Translations under genes and position numbers: made by a program
NCBI GenBank assembly: GCA_023441125.1
Contig: JAEZQV010000432.1
Location: 1 to 16,077 of the forward strand
DNA length: 16,077 nucleotides
Direction: 5' to 3'
Source of the DNA: Bacillota bacterium
GTDB lineage: Bacteria; Bacillota_C; Negativicutes; Sporomusales; Sporomusaceae
Notes under the pieces: generated by a model
Database searches by the model: none
What the model was told of the DNA's origin: nothing
The model's input: the letters and a program-made list of their open reading frames with translations, nothing else
Shown: piece by piece, positions 10,718-16,077 of the stretch
Position numbering within the stretch: the first letter of the stretch is position 1
Layout of the letters: every line of letters starts with the position of its first letter

Positions 10718-11401
10718 TTAATTGGCTAAATCCTGCCTGACCTTTTCAAAGCCGAGACGATCAATTAGATTTCCCAGGCGTTCATAACTCTTGGCATGTT
10801 CTTTATAATAATTAATAATCTTATCAACCAACAGTAAAACATCCTCCTGCGGCACATTTTCAGCCAAGATATTAGCCAGCCGTGGTTTGATGCCGGCATT
10901 GCCGCCAATCATGATTGTGTATCCTTTCGGGGTACCCATAATTCCCAAATCCCTGACTGCTGGTTCACTGCAGGAATTGGCGCAGCCGGCCACGCTCATT
11001 TTAAATTTAGAGGGTAAATCCATACCATGATATTTTTCGTCCAGCTCAAAACCTAATGTTACAGCATCCTGTTGGGCCCGTTTACAGAAATGGGTTGCCG
11101 GACAAATCTTTATGCTGCGTACGCACAAACCAATGGCATGTCCTTTTTTCATGCCCAGTTCTTCCCACACCCGGTCAATTTTATCTTCCTCAATGCCGAC
11201 AATGGCAATGCGTTGCGAACTTGTAAGTTTTAAAGCCTGGGCGCCATACTTTTCCGCCACATCCACAATTTTACGCATCAAATTGAAATCTAAAATAACC
11301 CCTCCGGGTATATGCGGTGCCACAGCATAGGTTTTTTTGTCCCGTTGCAATACAGCACCTTTTTCCAGCATATCACGTTTGGTCTCTTGTCTTATTTCCA
11401 T
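10718..11401 (-). CDS. Small siroheme/4Fe-4S sulfite or nitrite reductase-like protein
   Basis: A single-module protein of 227 residues with the sulfite/nitrite reductase fold. The N-terminal ferredoxin-like half-domain is at about 20-85. The siroheme/4Fe-4S ligands are the pattern C-x5-C (Cys100 and Cys106 in CPATHFC) and C-x3-C (Cys140 and Cys144 in CANSC). Full assimilatory reductases carry two such modules and exceed 500 residues; stand-alone ones of about 220 residues are known in anaerobes, such as the low-molecular-weight sulfite reductase of Desulfovibrio. It would reduce sulfite or nitrite with six electrons, or act in siroheme-dependent electron transfer; the substrate cannot be told. 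No reductase partner gene is adjacent, so electrons must come from elsewhere. GGAGGAG precedes the ATG by 5 nt. The gene appears to be alone in its transcript, closed by the terminator at 10654-10692. Confidence 0.9.
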   Translation of the reverse strand: MEIRQETKRDMLEKGAVLQRDKKTYAVAPHIPGGVILDFNLMRKIVDVAEKYGAQALKLTSSQRIAIVGIEEDKIDRVWEELGMKKGHAIGLCVRSIKICPATHFCKRAQQDAVTLGFELDEKYHGMDLPSKFKMSVAGCANSCSEPAVRDLGIMGTPKGYTIMIGGNAGIKPRLANILAENVPQEDVLLLVDKIINYYKEHAKSYERLGNLIDRLGFEKVRQDLAN

Positions 11402-11452
11402 AATAACTCCTCCATGATAAAGTGTTGATCCGTACCGTATATCCCAATACTA

Positions 11453-11464
11453 TTTTGTACAAAA
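11453..11464. promoter_or_regulatory. 12-bp perfect palindrome upstream of the siroheme protein gene
   Basis: TTTTGTACAAAA, 52 bp before the ATG, within an AT-rich stretch where a promoter is expected. The minus strand also shows TTGTAC followed after 17 bp by a poor -10 (TACGGT). It may be a regulator site; I cannot name the regulator. Confidence 0.3.
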
Positions 11465-11562
11465 ACAAAAAAACCATCCCGTATCCAGCAGCGTGTGGGC
11501 GTAATGAAGCCCTTGGCATCTCCATTTGGAAAGCGCAAGGGCCTAAAAGTATGTTTGGGCCT

Positions 11563-11706
11563 CGCCGGGGCGTCTTTCCTGATGCTGAATTATATATTTT
11601 AACTCAGCCCGATCTGTTCTTTTCAGCTTATATTAAACACGCCCTATTAAAAGCACCTTGTCTAATCAGATATTCTCAGGGCATCAAAAGAACCGTCCCC
11701 GCGATG
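11563..11706 (+). repeat. Palindromic non-coding repeat, copy 1 (REPIN/MITE-like)
   Basis: Homologous along its length to 12500-12660. Shared blocks include CTGATGCT near the left end, ATCTGTTCTTTT, AACACGCCCTATT, TGTCTAATCAG and a right end GCATCAAAAGAACCGTCCCC followed by GCGATG. The left end (GCCGGGGCGTC) is a decayed form of the copy-2 left end. It carries no ORF of its own. Confidence 0.8.
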
Positions 11707-11745
11707 CGCGCGATTTGTCCGCAATGCTGCAATGTCACTGTCTGC

Positions 11746-11780
11746 AAAAAAGTAAGAGATTGCCCACGTAAGCAATCTCT
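11746..11780 (-). terminator. Intrinsic terminator of the superoxide reductase gene
   Basis: A perfect 9-bp stem AGAGATTGC/GCAATCTCT (11755-11763, 11772-11780) with an 8-nt loop is followed on the minus strand by TACTTTTTT. It lies 17 bp past the stop codon. Confidence 0.9.
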
Positions 11781-11797
11781 CCATTTTACTATATAAA

Positions 11798-12244
11798 CTA
11801 TTTTTTTATTGTTCCCTTCCACAATCCATGGAGGTTACAGTAAGCATACATATCCACTTCATCCGCGCCGCAAGCACAGAAGGTAGCTTCCGGTGCATCT
11901 CCAGGTGCTAAAGTCACCCTCTGCACACGATTGCCGCTTACGACAGAAATCCATTGTATGAAGTGTTCCGCGGTCATCGGATGCGTTACACTGCCGATCT
12001 TAACAACCAGCGAACCGTCTGCACCAAGTTCAGCTACCGGAATATGTTTTTCTGTGGATGCTTCCACCGTATTAGGTATAAGCAGTTCCATCGGCTTCCC
12101 GCAGCAAATTGCCTGAGCATCTGTTTTCCGGCAGGTTTTGGCAAATGATTCACCACTGCATACCAATTGTTCCTTGCCGCTCTCAATAGCCTCCAGCAGA
12201 TGACCACAGGCATTACATCTAAAGATACACAAATTATTCGCCAT
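11798..12244 (-). CDS. dfx: Desulfoferrodoxin-type superoxide reductase with an insert in its N-terminal iron site
   Basis: A cytoplasmic enzyme that reduces superoxide to hydrogen peroxide, usually with electrons from rubredoxin. The C-terminal neelaredoxin domain keeps every expected iron ligand: Glu65 and His67 (EKHIPV), His88 (THPM), His94 (EHFIQW), and Cys136 and His139 in YCNLHGLW. The N-terminal desulforedoxin domain has CNAC (Cys10, Cys13) and the adjacent pair Cys47-Cys48 (ICCGKPMELL). In ordinary family members the CC follows directly in an LVCCGEPMEL motif. Here about 18 residues (about 29-47) are inserted after LVC, with extra Cys29 and Cys38, giving 148 residues instead of about 125. 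Cys123 and Cys125 are further unusual cysteines. AAGGAGG lies 8 nt before the ATG. The gene is probably monocistronic, with its own promoter and terminator. Function is secure; the effect of the insert is unknown. Confidence 0.94.
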   Translation of the reverse strand: MANNLCIFRCNACGHLLEAIESGKEQLVCSGESFAKTCRKTDAQAICCGKPMELLIPNTVEASTEKHIPVAELGADGSLVVKIGSVTHPMTAEHFIQWISVVSGNRVQRVTLAPGDAPEATFCACGADEVDMYAYCNLHGLWKGTIKK

Positions 12245-12267
12245 TACAAAATCCTCCTTATAAACTG

Positions 12268-12296
12268 AATATAATCGACCGGAATTCCAACCTCAA
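12268..12296 (-). promoter_or_regulatory. Candidate sigma-A promoter of the superoxide reductase gene
   Basis: -35 TTGAGG (12291-12296), a 17-bp spacer, -10 TATATT (12268-12273). Transcription would start about 20 bp before the ATG, just ahead of the AAGGAGG site. I see no clear PerR or Fur box. Confidence 0.55.
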
Positions 12297-12499
12297 GCAA
12301 TTAGCTTATCTCATCACTTCCTTTATTAGATTAATGAATGAATATTTCGTTATTTGCGGGCTATTTCCTGCTTTAGAAATAATTTATTTAACAAAAATTG
12401 TTATCTTTAGCAAGTATACATCATTTATCAAAAACTGATCTTTTTTGTAAACAGCTATTTTTCACCGTTACCAGTGATACCGTTCTGCGTGTTACACCG

Positions 12500-12660
12500 C
12501 ATCGCGGGGACGGTTCTTCTGATGCTAAATTTATACATTTTAATTCAACCTATCTGTTCTTTTTAACCTTAAAAAACTTTTTTTATCTAACACGCCCTAT
12601 TGCAAGCACGCCTGTCTAATCAGCGGTTCTCAGTGCATCAAACGAACCGTCCCCGCGATG
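12500..12660 (+). repeat. Palindromic non-coding repeat, copy 2 (REPIN/MITE-like)
   Basis: A 161-bp element bounded by a perfect 17-bp inverted repeat, CATCGCGGGGACGGTTC at 12500-12516 and its complement at 12644-12660. The arms extend inward with two mismatches to GATGC/GCATC. The body is AT-rich and non-coding. The outer motif GGGGACGGTTC resembles REP-type repeats of Firmicutes associated with single-strand (Y1) transposases, as far as I recall. No clear target-site duplication is seen; a GATGTAC tandem duplication (12657-12670) lies at the right edge. Confidence 0.88.
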
Positions 12661-12680
12661 TACGATGTACGGCGATGCAT

Positions 12681-12717
12681 AAAAAATGATGCCAATCTTC
12701 GAAAAGATTGACATCAT
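12681..12717 (-). terminator. Intrinsic terminator of the SLH porin gene
   Basis: A 14-pair stem (12686-12699 with 12704-12717, one wobble pair) is capped by TTCG on the minus strand and followed by six T. It lies about 100 bp after the porin stop. Confidence 0.92.
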
Positions 12718-12815
12718 AAACTTGGTTCTTGCAACTGTCTACTTGACAAGGGCACTTCCGTCGCTAAGGCTGTTTGCAGTTAACCAGCAATCAGTCAGCC
12801 CTTTGCCGCGACTAA

Positions 12816-14090
12816 TTAAAACCAGTACCTTAAATGAGCAAAGAAGCTTTCTTTATCTTTCTGTTGACCGGCAGCAGGATCTTTGAGTTCCAGATCGTTG
12901 TACTGTACTGTCAGTATGCCGTTTTTAAACACGGTATATTCAACCCCGAATTCAGGTCCCTTGATATTGTCAAGATACCCATAGGTATGATCATCATGGC
13001 GTCCGGCATCAAGCGTAGTTAATTCAAGGGGATCAAAACCCTTCTCGGCACTTCTGTAGCCCGCCCAGATTCCCAATGAACCGACTCTGTCTTTTTCAGC
13101 GCCGCGATATTTAAGCTGAGCCATCCAGGCTTTGGCGGCATCGCCGTGGTTATACCCATTAGCCGCATCAGAATCATTTTCGCCGTATTCACCGGTGACG
13201 GTGAAGTTTTTAATGCCTGAATACCTTAACCCGGCCGACGTAGTTTTATAATAATTATCATCTTTATCAGCAAGGTAAGATGCCGTCAAATTCAGGTTAT
13301 TACTTATTTGGGCATCTATATTTGCGGCGATATAATTGGCATCTATATCTTGTTCATCATAGGTTTCCGCATCCTTTTTAAAGGCGCCGGCAGTCACTTT
13401 GACCTTATTGCCGCCACTTAAGAAGAAGCCATCGTTATTGTCCTCATTATCGGCGATCAAACCTTGCCCTAACCACAATGGCTGACGGCCAAAACTATAA
13501 CCTACTTCACCCATTTTGCCGGCAATATAAGCCTGTGTTAACCTGGATTCATTATCTGTGCCGTTACCCCACTCGGTATCGGCTTGATAACGGCCATGGA
13601 AAGTAACATTTTTATCAAGCTGGGCCTCCATGTTTAATCGGAGCCGGTTTGTTTCTTTGGTGCTGTCGAAGGTTTCACCGCTGTTTCTGTCCTGATAATC
13701 ATAACGCGTCCGTACTTCACCGGTGAACTTAACTTTGGAAGCGTTTTTCTCAAGATTGTCAACGCGGACACCGAGATTGGCAAGCTCTGCGCCGTATTCG
13801 GCTTTCAAGGCTTCAATGGTTTTCTTGGTCTCAGCGTCAGCCTTGTCAGCATTCGCCATAGCTTTAGCTACGATAGTAGCCATCTCATAACGGGTAAGGG
13901 TTCTGTCGCCTTTGAAGGTGCCATCGCCATAACCGGAGATTACACCGGCCTGGGCCAGCTTGTTGATGGAGTCATAGGACCAGTGTTTGGCAGGTACGTC
14001 AACGAAGGGATTAGCAGGCGCGGCCAGGGCGGTTCCTGCTACGCTCAAGGCAAATACTGCCGCCAGAGCCATGGAAGTTTGTCTTTTCAT
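12816..14090 (-). CDS. SLH-domain outer-membrane porin (OmpM-type)
   Basis: An outer-membrane protein of 424 residues that both forms a pore and tethers the outer membrane to the cell wall. The signal peptide is residues 1-23, with probable cleavage after ALA. One SLH domain lies at about 27-75 (NPFVDVPAKHWSYDSI, GVISGYGDGTFKGDRTLTRYEMA). A short charged coiled coil follows at about 80-115. From about 118 onward the protein is an alternating beta-barrel (KVKFTGEVRTRYDYQ and later strands) ending in FFAHLRYWF, with the terminal Phe used by barrel-assembly machinery. In Negativicutes the SLH domain binds polyamine-modified peptidoglycan. AAGGAGG lies 7 nt before the ATG. The leader is long and structured and the gene has its own terminator, so it is probably monocistronic and strongly expressed. 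Such porins usually occur in several copies per genome. Confidence 0.95.
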   Translation of the reverse strand: MKRQTSMALAAVFALSVAGTALAAPANPFVDVPAKHWSYDSINKLAQAGVISGYGDGTFKGDRTLTRYEMATIVAKAMANADKADAETKKTIEALKAEYGAELANLGVRVDNLEKNASKVKFTGEVRTRYDYQDRNSGETFDSTKETNRLRLNMEAQLDKNVTFHGRYQADTEWGNGTDNESRLTQAYIAGKMGEVGYSFGRQPLWLGQGLIADNEDNNDGFFLSGGNKVKVTAGAFKKDAETYDEQDIDANYIAANIDAQISNNLNLTASYLADKDDNYYKTTSAGLRYSGIKNFTVTGEYGENDSDAANGYNHGDAAKAWMAQLKYRGAEKDRVGSLGIWAGYRSAEKGFDPLELTTLDAGRHDDHTYGYLDNIKGPEFGVEYTVFKNGILTVQYNDLELKDPAAGQQKDKESFFAHLRYWF

Positions 14091-14124
14091 TGTTTTTGCC
14101 TCCTTAGATTGTCTTATTTATACT

Positions 14125-14196
14125 ACGAGCTTTCTAAAGAGTACTGTTCCTGAGTGACCAAGTTTCCTCATGAAACTGACCCGCTAGTCAGCTCGT
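14125..14196 (-). promoter_or_regulatory. Candidate structured RNA element in the porin 5' UTR
   Basis: Closing arms ACGAGCT (14125-14131) and AGCTCGT (14190-14196) pair over 7 bp. They enclose AGTTTC/GAAACT (14161-14166, 14172-14177) and CTGAC/GTCAG (14176-14180, 14187-14191), which share one or two bases with neighbouring stems, so the forms may compete. I do not recognise a known riboswitch class. A protein-binding or mRNA-stability element is equally possible. Confidence 0.35.
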
Positions 14197-14294
14197 TGTA
14201 AACGAATTCCTATATTTTTATAATTACACCGGGGCTGGCCATACTGTAATCTGCTGTAAGAAACCGCCCCGTCGAAATATGCACTATACTTCTG

Positions 14295-14369
14295 CTCACT
14301 GCCTGGTAATATGCTGTCTTTTTCGTCAAGAGCTAGCTTGAGTTACAGACTCGTTCATATGGCAGTGAG
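14295..14369. repeat. 9-bp inverted repeat with internal hairpin
   Basis: CTCACTGCC (14295-14303) and GGCAGTGAG (14361-14369) are perfect inverted repeats 57 bp apart. Between them TCAAG-AGCTAG-CTTGA forms a small hairpin. It could be an RNA fold, a regulator site pair or the remnant of a small mobile element. Confidence 0.4.
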
Positions 14370-14429
14370 ATGACTAGTACTTTGGACAATGAAAAATGTC
14401 GCAATTTGAACGCATTCAATTAATAGGTT

Positions 14430-14466
14430 AAAAAAAAACGCTAGTCTTACGTGCTGTGAAGATAGC
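14430..14466 (-). terminator. Intrinsic terminator after the HTH gene
   Basis: The arms GCTATCTT and AAGACTAGC (one bulged C) enclose a 10-nt loop and are followed by G and nine T on the minus strand. The hairpin begins 5 bp after the stop codon of the upstream gene. Confidence 0.82.
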
Positions 14467-14471
14467 TGTTG

Positions 14472-15011
14472 TCATCTGTCAACTGTAGAGTCAATATTAT
14501 TTATTATTGTTACTAATGGCTTCGTTTGCGGGGGCCCTATTGGCAAGAAGTGTTCAGTGCCGGTACATTTATAATAACTTGGCCGGGTACAGGTGAAACC
14601 CAGTTCGTGTAATAAAAATCGGATTCCACTTGGAGAATATCTCACGTTAAAGGTGAAATTTATCCACTCTCTGACAATAGAGGACGTCCAGTTAACCTCG
14701 GTTTGAAAGCCGATATCGCCGGGAGCGTTATTTGCCAAAACATCCACTACAATTTGCTTTTCTTCGGCTGTCAGCATGGCCGGACGGCCGGAGGGATGTT
14801 TAATGTCGAGTGCCTCAAGGCCACCTGTTTGATATGCGTTTAGGTAGTTATAAATCGTTTTCAAACAACGGCCGGAGATGCTGGCTATGTGGGCAGCATC
14901 ATGACCTTCCAAGTATAGCTTTACCGCCTGATAGCGTTCCAGCATGCGACGATTCTTGCAACTTTCTATGGCAATATTTACTTCAGTAAGTTCCTTAGTA
15001 AATGAATCCAT
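14472..15011 (-). CDS. HTH protein related to the N-terminal half of IS630-type transposases
   Basis: 179 residues. Residues about 20-145 match the DNA-binding part of IS630/Tc1-mariner-like transposases: a first HTH (AVKLYLEGHDAAHIASISGR, then TIYNYLNAY), the linker GLEALDIKHPSGRPAMLT, and a second winged-helix part (VREWINFTFNVRYSPSGIRF, then LLHELGFTCTRP). Intact enzymes continue with a catalytic DDE domain of about 180 residues; here a 35-residue tail of no recognisable family follows, and I did not see the DDE domain in the two other minus-strand frames I checked just beyond. It may be a truncated transposase remnant or a domesticated DNA-binding protein. The reading frame is clean, AGGAGG lies 12 nt before the ATG (rather far), and a terminator follows the stop directly. 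It starts 34 bp after the TetR gene and is probably cotranscribed with it. Confidence 0.75.
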   Translation of the reverse strand: MDSFTKELTEVNIAIESCKNRRMLERYQAVKLYLEGHDAAHIASISGRCLKTIYNYLNAYQTGGLEALDIKHPSGRPAMLTAEEKQIVVDVLANNAPGDIGFQTEVNWTSSIVREWINFTFNVRYSPSGIRFLLHELGFTCTRPSYYKCTGTEHFLPIGPPQTKPLVTIINNIDSTVDR

Positions 15012-15045
15012 CTTGCTTACAGTCCTCCTGGAAGCAGAATTCTTA

Positions 15046-15666
15046 TTACCCCTTATTTAGTATAATATGTATCGTCCCTTCCTTTGCCCCCAAAATCTTT
15101 TCGATCATGGCTTCCGCCATCCTCAGACGCGGTGACAAAAGCTCTTTAGGTGTTACGTTATAGGTGTTAATCAAGAATTCTTTAGTAAAGAGTATATACT
15201 CCAGTGAAATCTGAGGGTGCGCTACACTAAATTCCTGAGCAATACTTCCCTCTTCAATGATCTTTAATATCAACGGAGTTAATGCAATTTTTGATTGGCG
15301 GGCTATTTTAGCTCTTATATGCAAATTCTGCTCATCCTGGACAATACGTAATAACGCTTCATTTTTATCATGAATATTGCTAATTACGATCTGGAACAGG
15401 AGGCCGATTTTTTCTGAGGGGGTAATACTGGTATTAACCATTGCCTTTACTTTGCAAATAAAGTAAGACATCTGGCGATCCAGCAGAGATTCCAGGATTT
15501 CCTCTTTGGATTTAAAGTAATAGTAAAACATGCCCTGCGCAACACCCATATGCTTAGCAATATCGCAGATGGTTGTGCCGCTATAGCCCTTAGCAGTAAA
15601 TAAATATTCGGCTGCATCTAAAATTTCCGTGATGCGAATTTGGGGATCCTGGGGAACTCTTGCCAT
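15046..15666 (-). CDS. TetR/AcrR-family transcriptional regulator
   Basis: A dimeric DNA-binding repressor of 206 residues. The N-terminal TetR HTH is clear: ILDAAEYLFTAKGYSGTTIC, DIAKHMGVAQGMFYYYFKSK and EEILESLL (about 14-62). The C-terminal ligand-binding helices are divergent, so the inducer cannot be predicted. GAGG lies 7 nt before the ATG at 15666; another ATG at 15670 is out of frame. A near-consensus promoter and a perfect palindrome overlapping the transcription start lie just upstream, which suggests autoregulation. The next gene downstream, the HTH protein, is 34 bp away on the same strand. No efflux pump is adjacent on this side, so its other targets are unknown. Confidence 0.93.
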   Translation of the reverse strand: MARVPQDPQIRITEILDAAEYLFTAKGYSGTTICDIAKHMGVAQGMFYYYFKSKEEILESLLDRQMSYFICKVKAMVNTSITPSEKIGLLFQIVISNIHDKNEALLRIVQDEQNLHIRAKIARQSKIALTPLILKIIEEGSIAQEFSVAHPQISLEYILFTKEFLINTYNVTPKELLSPRLRMAEAMIEKILGAKEGTIHIILNKG

Positions 15667-15681
15667 GCATACACCTCAATG

Positions 15682-15697
15682 TTTGAATATATTCAAA
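15682..15697. promoter_or_regulatory. Perfect 16-bp palindrome, likely TetR autoregulatory operator
   Basis: TTTGAATATATTCAAA touches the -10 box of the TetR promoter and covers the expected transcription start, 15 bp before the ATG. Position and symmetry fit a TetR-type operator. Confidence 0.7.
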
Positions 15698-15726
15698 TTA
15701 TAAATCCAGTTAGAAAATATTGTCAA
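15697..15726 (-). promoter_or_regulatory. Sigma-A promoter of the TetR gene
   Basis: -35 TTGACA (15721-15726), an 18-bp spacer, -10 TATAAT (15697-15702). Both hexamers are consensus; it is the best promoter in the window. Confidence 0.88.
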
Positions 15727-15807
15727 GTATTTTTTAAAAAAATATCGTAGTTTTGATATCGCAATACACAGCTGCCATCTGTACTGCAATTCTACAGTAA
15801 AATTAAA

Positions 15808-15838
15808 ATGGCCTTACTCTTCCCTTGAGTAAGGCCGT
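15808..15838 (-). terminator. Intrinsic terminator after the flavoprotein-like gene
   Basis: A perfect 10-bp stem GGCCTTACTC/GAGTAAGGCC (15810-15819, 15827-15836), extended by a wobble and an A-T pair, has a 7-nt loop. On the minus strand it is followed by ATTTTAATTTT. It lies about 60 bp after the stop at 15898. Confidence 0.82.
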
Positions 15839-15897
15839 TATTGCCCTGCGAAAGTCATTATGATCTCCGCAGCTACGAGTTAAGAACCGCCTCCGGT

Positions 15898-16077
15898 TCA
15901 TCGTTCTAAAACCAACGATGAGCCGATAGCCTTCATGACAGTGTCCAGCCCTTTTCTTTCATGGGCCGGTTCATTTCGCATCCCGGCAACGACCTGTACC
16001 TCTTTAACATCAAATTCCAGCAACTGAAACATGTTTTTCGTATAATCAAAATACAACTGGAACAGGCCGGAATCAGG
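15898..16077 (-). CDS. C-terminal end of a probable flavodoxin-fold / NAD(P)H-FMN oxidoreductase-like protein
   Basis: Fifty-nine codons run in frame from the window edge to TGA at 15898-15900; the N-terminus lies outside. The visible part reads FQLYFDYTKNMFQLLEFDVK, then EVQVVAGMRNEPAHERKGLD and a final helix ending in SLVLER. The pattern of a strand VQVVAG, a charged turn and a terminal helix resembles the end of flavodoxin-fold iron-sulfur flavoproteins or NADPH-dependent FMN reductases. The family is a guess from this short tail. Short hairpins, GAACCG/CGGTTC at 15884-15899 and ATCGTT/AACGAT just inside the gene, surround the stop codon. Confidence 0.55.
   Translation of the reverse strand, partial: PDSGLFQLYFDYTKNMFQLLEFDVKEVQVVAGMRNEPAHERKGLDTVMKAIGSSLVLER

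Larger units (their letters stand above)
11402..11797. other. Non-coding region with palindrome, hairpin, repeat copy 1 and terminator
   Basis: I find no gene in these 396 bp. The order on the plus strand is the 5' leader of the siroheme protein with a TTTTGTACAAAA palindrome (11453-11464), a hairpin with arms GGCCTAAA/TTTGGGCC (11540-11561, one wobble pair), the degenerate left end and body of a palindromic repeat (11563-11706), and the terminator of the superoxide reductase gene. Confidence 0.7.
12245..12815. other. Non-coding region between the porin and superoxide reductase genes
   Basis: In these 571 bp I see no gene. They hold the superoxide reductase promoter (12268-12296), an AT-rich stretch at about 12300-12480, palindromic repeat copy 2 (12500-12660) and the porin terminator (12681-12717). 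In 12721-12815, between the porin stop and its terminator, I see nothing distinct. Confidence 0.7.
14091..14471. other. Structured 381-bp leader/promoter region of the porin gene
   Basis: I see no gene here. It holds a multi-stem element close to the start (14125-14196), a GGGGC/GCCCC inverted repeat with a TTACAG direct repeat on the minus strand (about 14231-14270), a 9-bp inverted repeat enclosing a small hairpin (14295-14369), and the terminator of the HTH gene (14430-14466). No near-consensus promoter stands out. A weak candidate is TTACAG, a 17-bp spacer and TAATTA, close to the GGGGC repeat. Confidence 0.6.

Noticed and set aside
11422..11796. Plus-strand open frame of 124 codons in the intergenic region
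   Set aside because: It is composed largely of the palindromic repeat copy 1 and the superoxide reductase terminator; the matching repeat copy 2 does not preserve the frame.
11563..12660. CRISPR array from the repeated CGTCCCC-type motifs
   Set aside because: Only two long diverged copies about 0.8 kb apart with a gene between them; no regular short repeat-spacer pattern and no cas genes.
12398..12886. Plus-strand open frames of 66-73 codons between the porin and superoxide reductase genes
   Set aside because: They run through the promoter, the repeat, a terminator and the antisense of the porin 3' end, with no protein-like pattern.
14125..14196. Known riboswitch (c-di-GMP, TPP, ZTP and similar) in the porin leader
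   Set aside because: None of the conserved core motifs I know for these classes is present, so I keep it only as an unassigned structured element.
15884..15899. GAACCG/CGGTTC hairpin at the flavoprotein stop as terminator
   Set aside because: No T-run follows on either strand, and a much stronger terminator lies 60 bp further on.

Overview
The window looks like a chromosome segment of a diderm Firmicute of the class Negativicutes, probably a Sporomusaceae-type anaerobe. The main evidence is a porin with a signal peptide, one SLH domain, a short coiled coil and a C-terminal beta-barrel ending in Phe, an outer-membrane protein type characteristic of that class. A superoxide reductase and a small siroheme protein fit an anaerobic lifestyle. 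Every gene I can support lies on the minus strand, so the text below runs from high to low coordinates, in the direction of transcription.

15898-16077 holds the last 59 codons of a probable flavoprotein, followed by a strong terminator. A TetR-family regulator (15046-15666) has a near-consensus sigma-A promoter with a perfect 16-bp palindrome just downstream of its -10 box. Next comes a short HTH protein (14472-15011) that matches only the DNA-binding half of IS630-type transposases; a terminator follows its stop codon at once. A 381-bp leader rich in inverted repeats leads to the SLH porin (12816-14090) and its terminator.

The middle part holds stress and redox genes: a superoxide reductase with an unusual insert in its desulforedoxin domain (11798-12244), a single-domain siroheme/4Fe-4S sulfite/nitrite reductase-like protein (10718-11401), and an Rph-type rifamycin phosphotransferase (8006-10624). 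Two related palindromic non-coding repeats of about 145-160 bp (11563-11706 and 12500-12660) lie in the same orientation, each shortly downstream of an intrinsic terminator. Between the siroheme gene and rph, a 14-bp-stem terminator lies only about 30 bp before the rph start and overlaps a 16-codon ORF, so attenuation of rph is possible.

The left part is one long probable operon. It runs from the lipoprotein binding protein livK (6312-7457) through livH, livM, livG and livF (a complete branched-chain-amino-acid-type ABC importer) to an M20D amidohydrolase and a methyl-accepting chemotaxis protein that runs off the window at base 1. Junctions are tight or overlapping from livH to livF. The chemoreceptor starts 4 nt after the amidohydrolase stop. 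This suggests linked uptake, hydrolysis and sensing of an amino acid or N-acyl amino acid. The 548-bp region upstream of livK carries two copies of an identical 13-bp symmetrical motif, 143 bp apart, as candidate operators.
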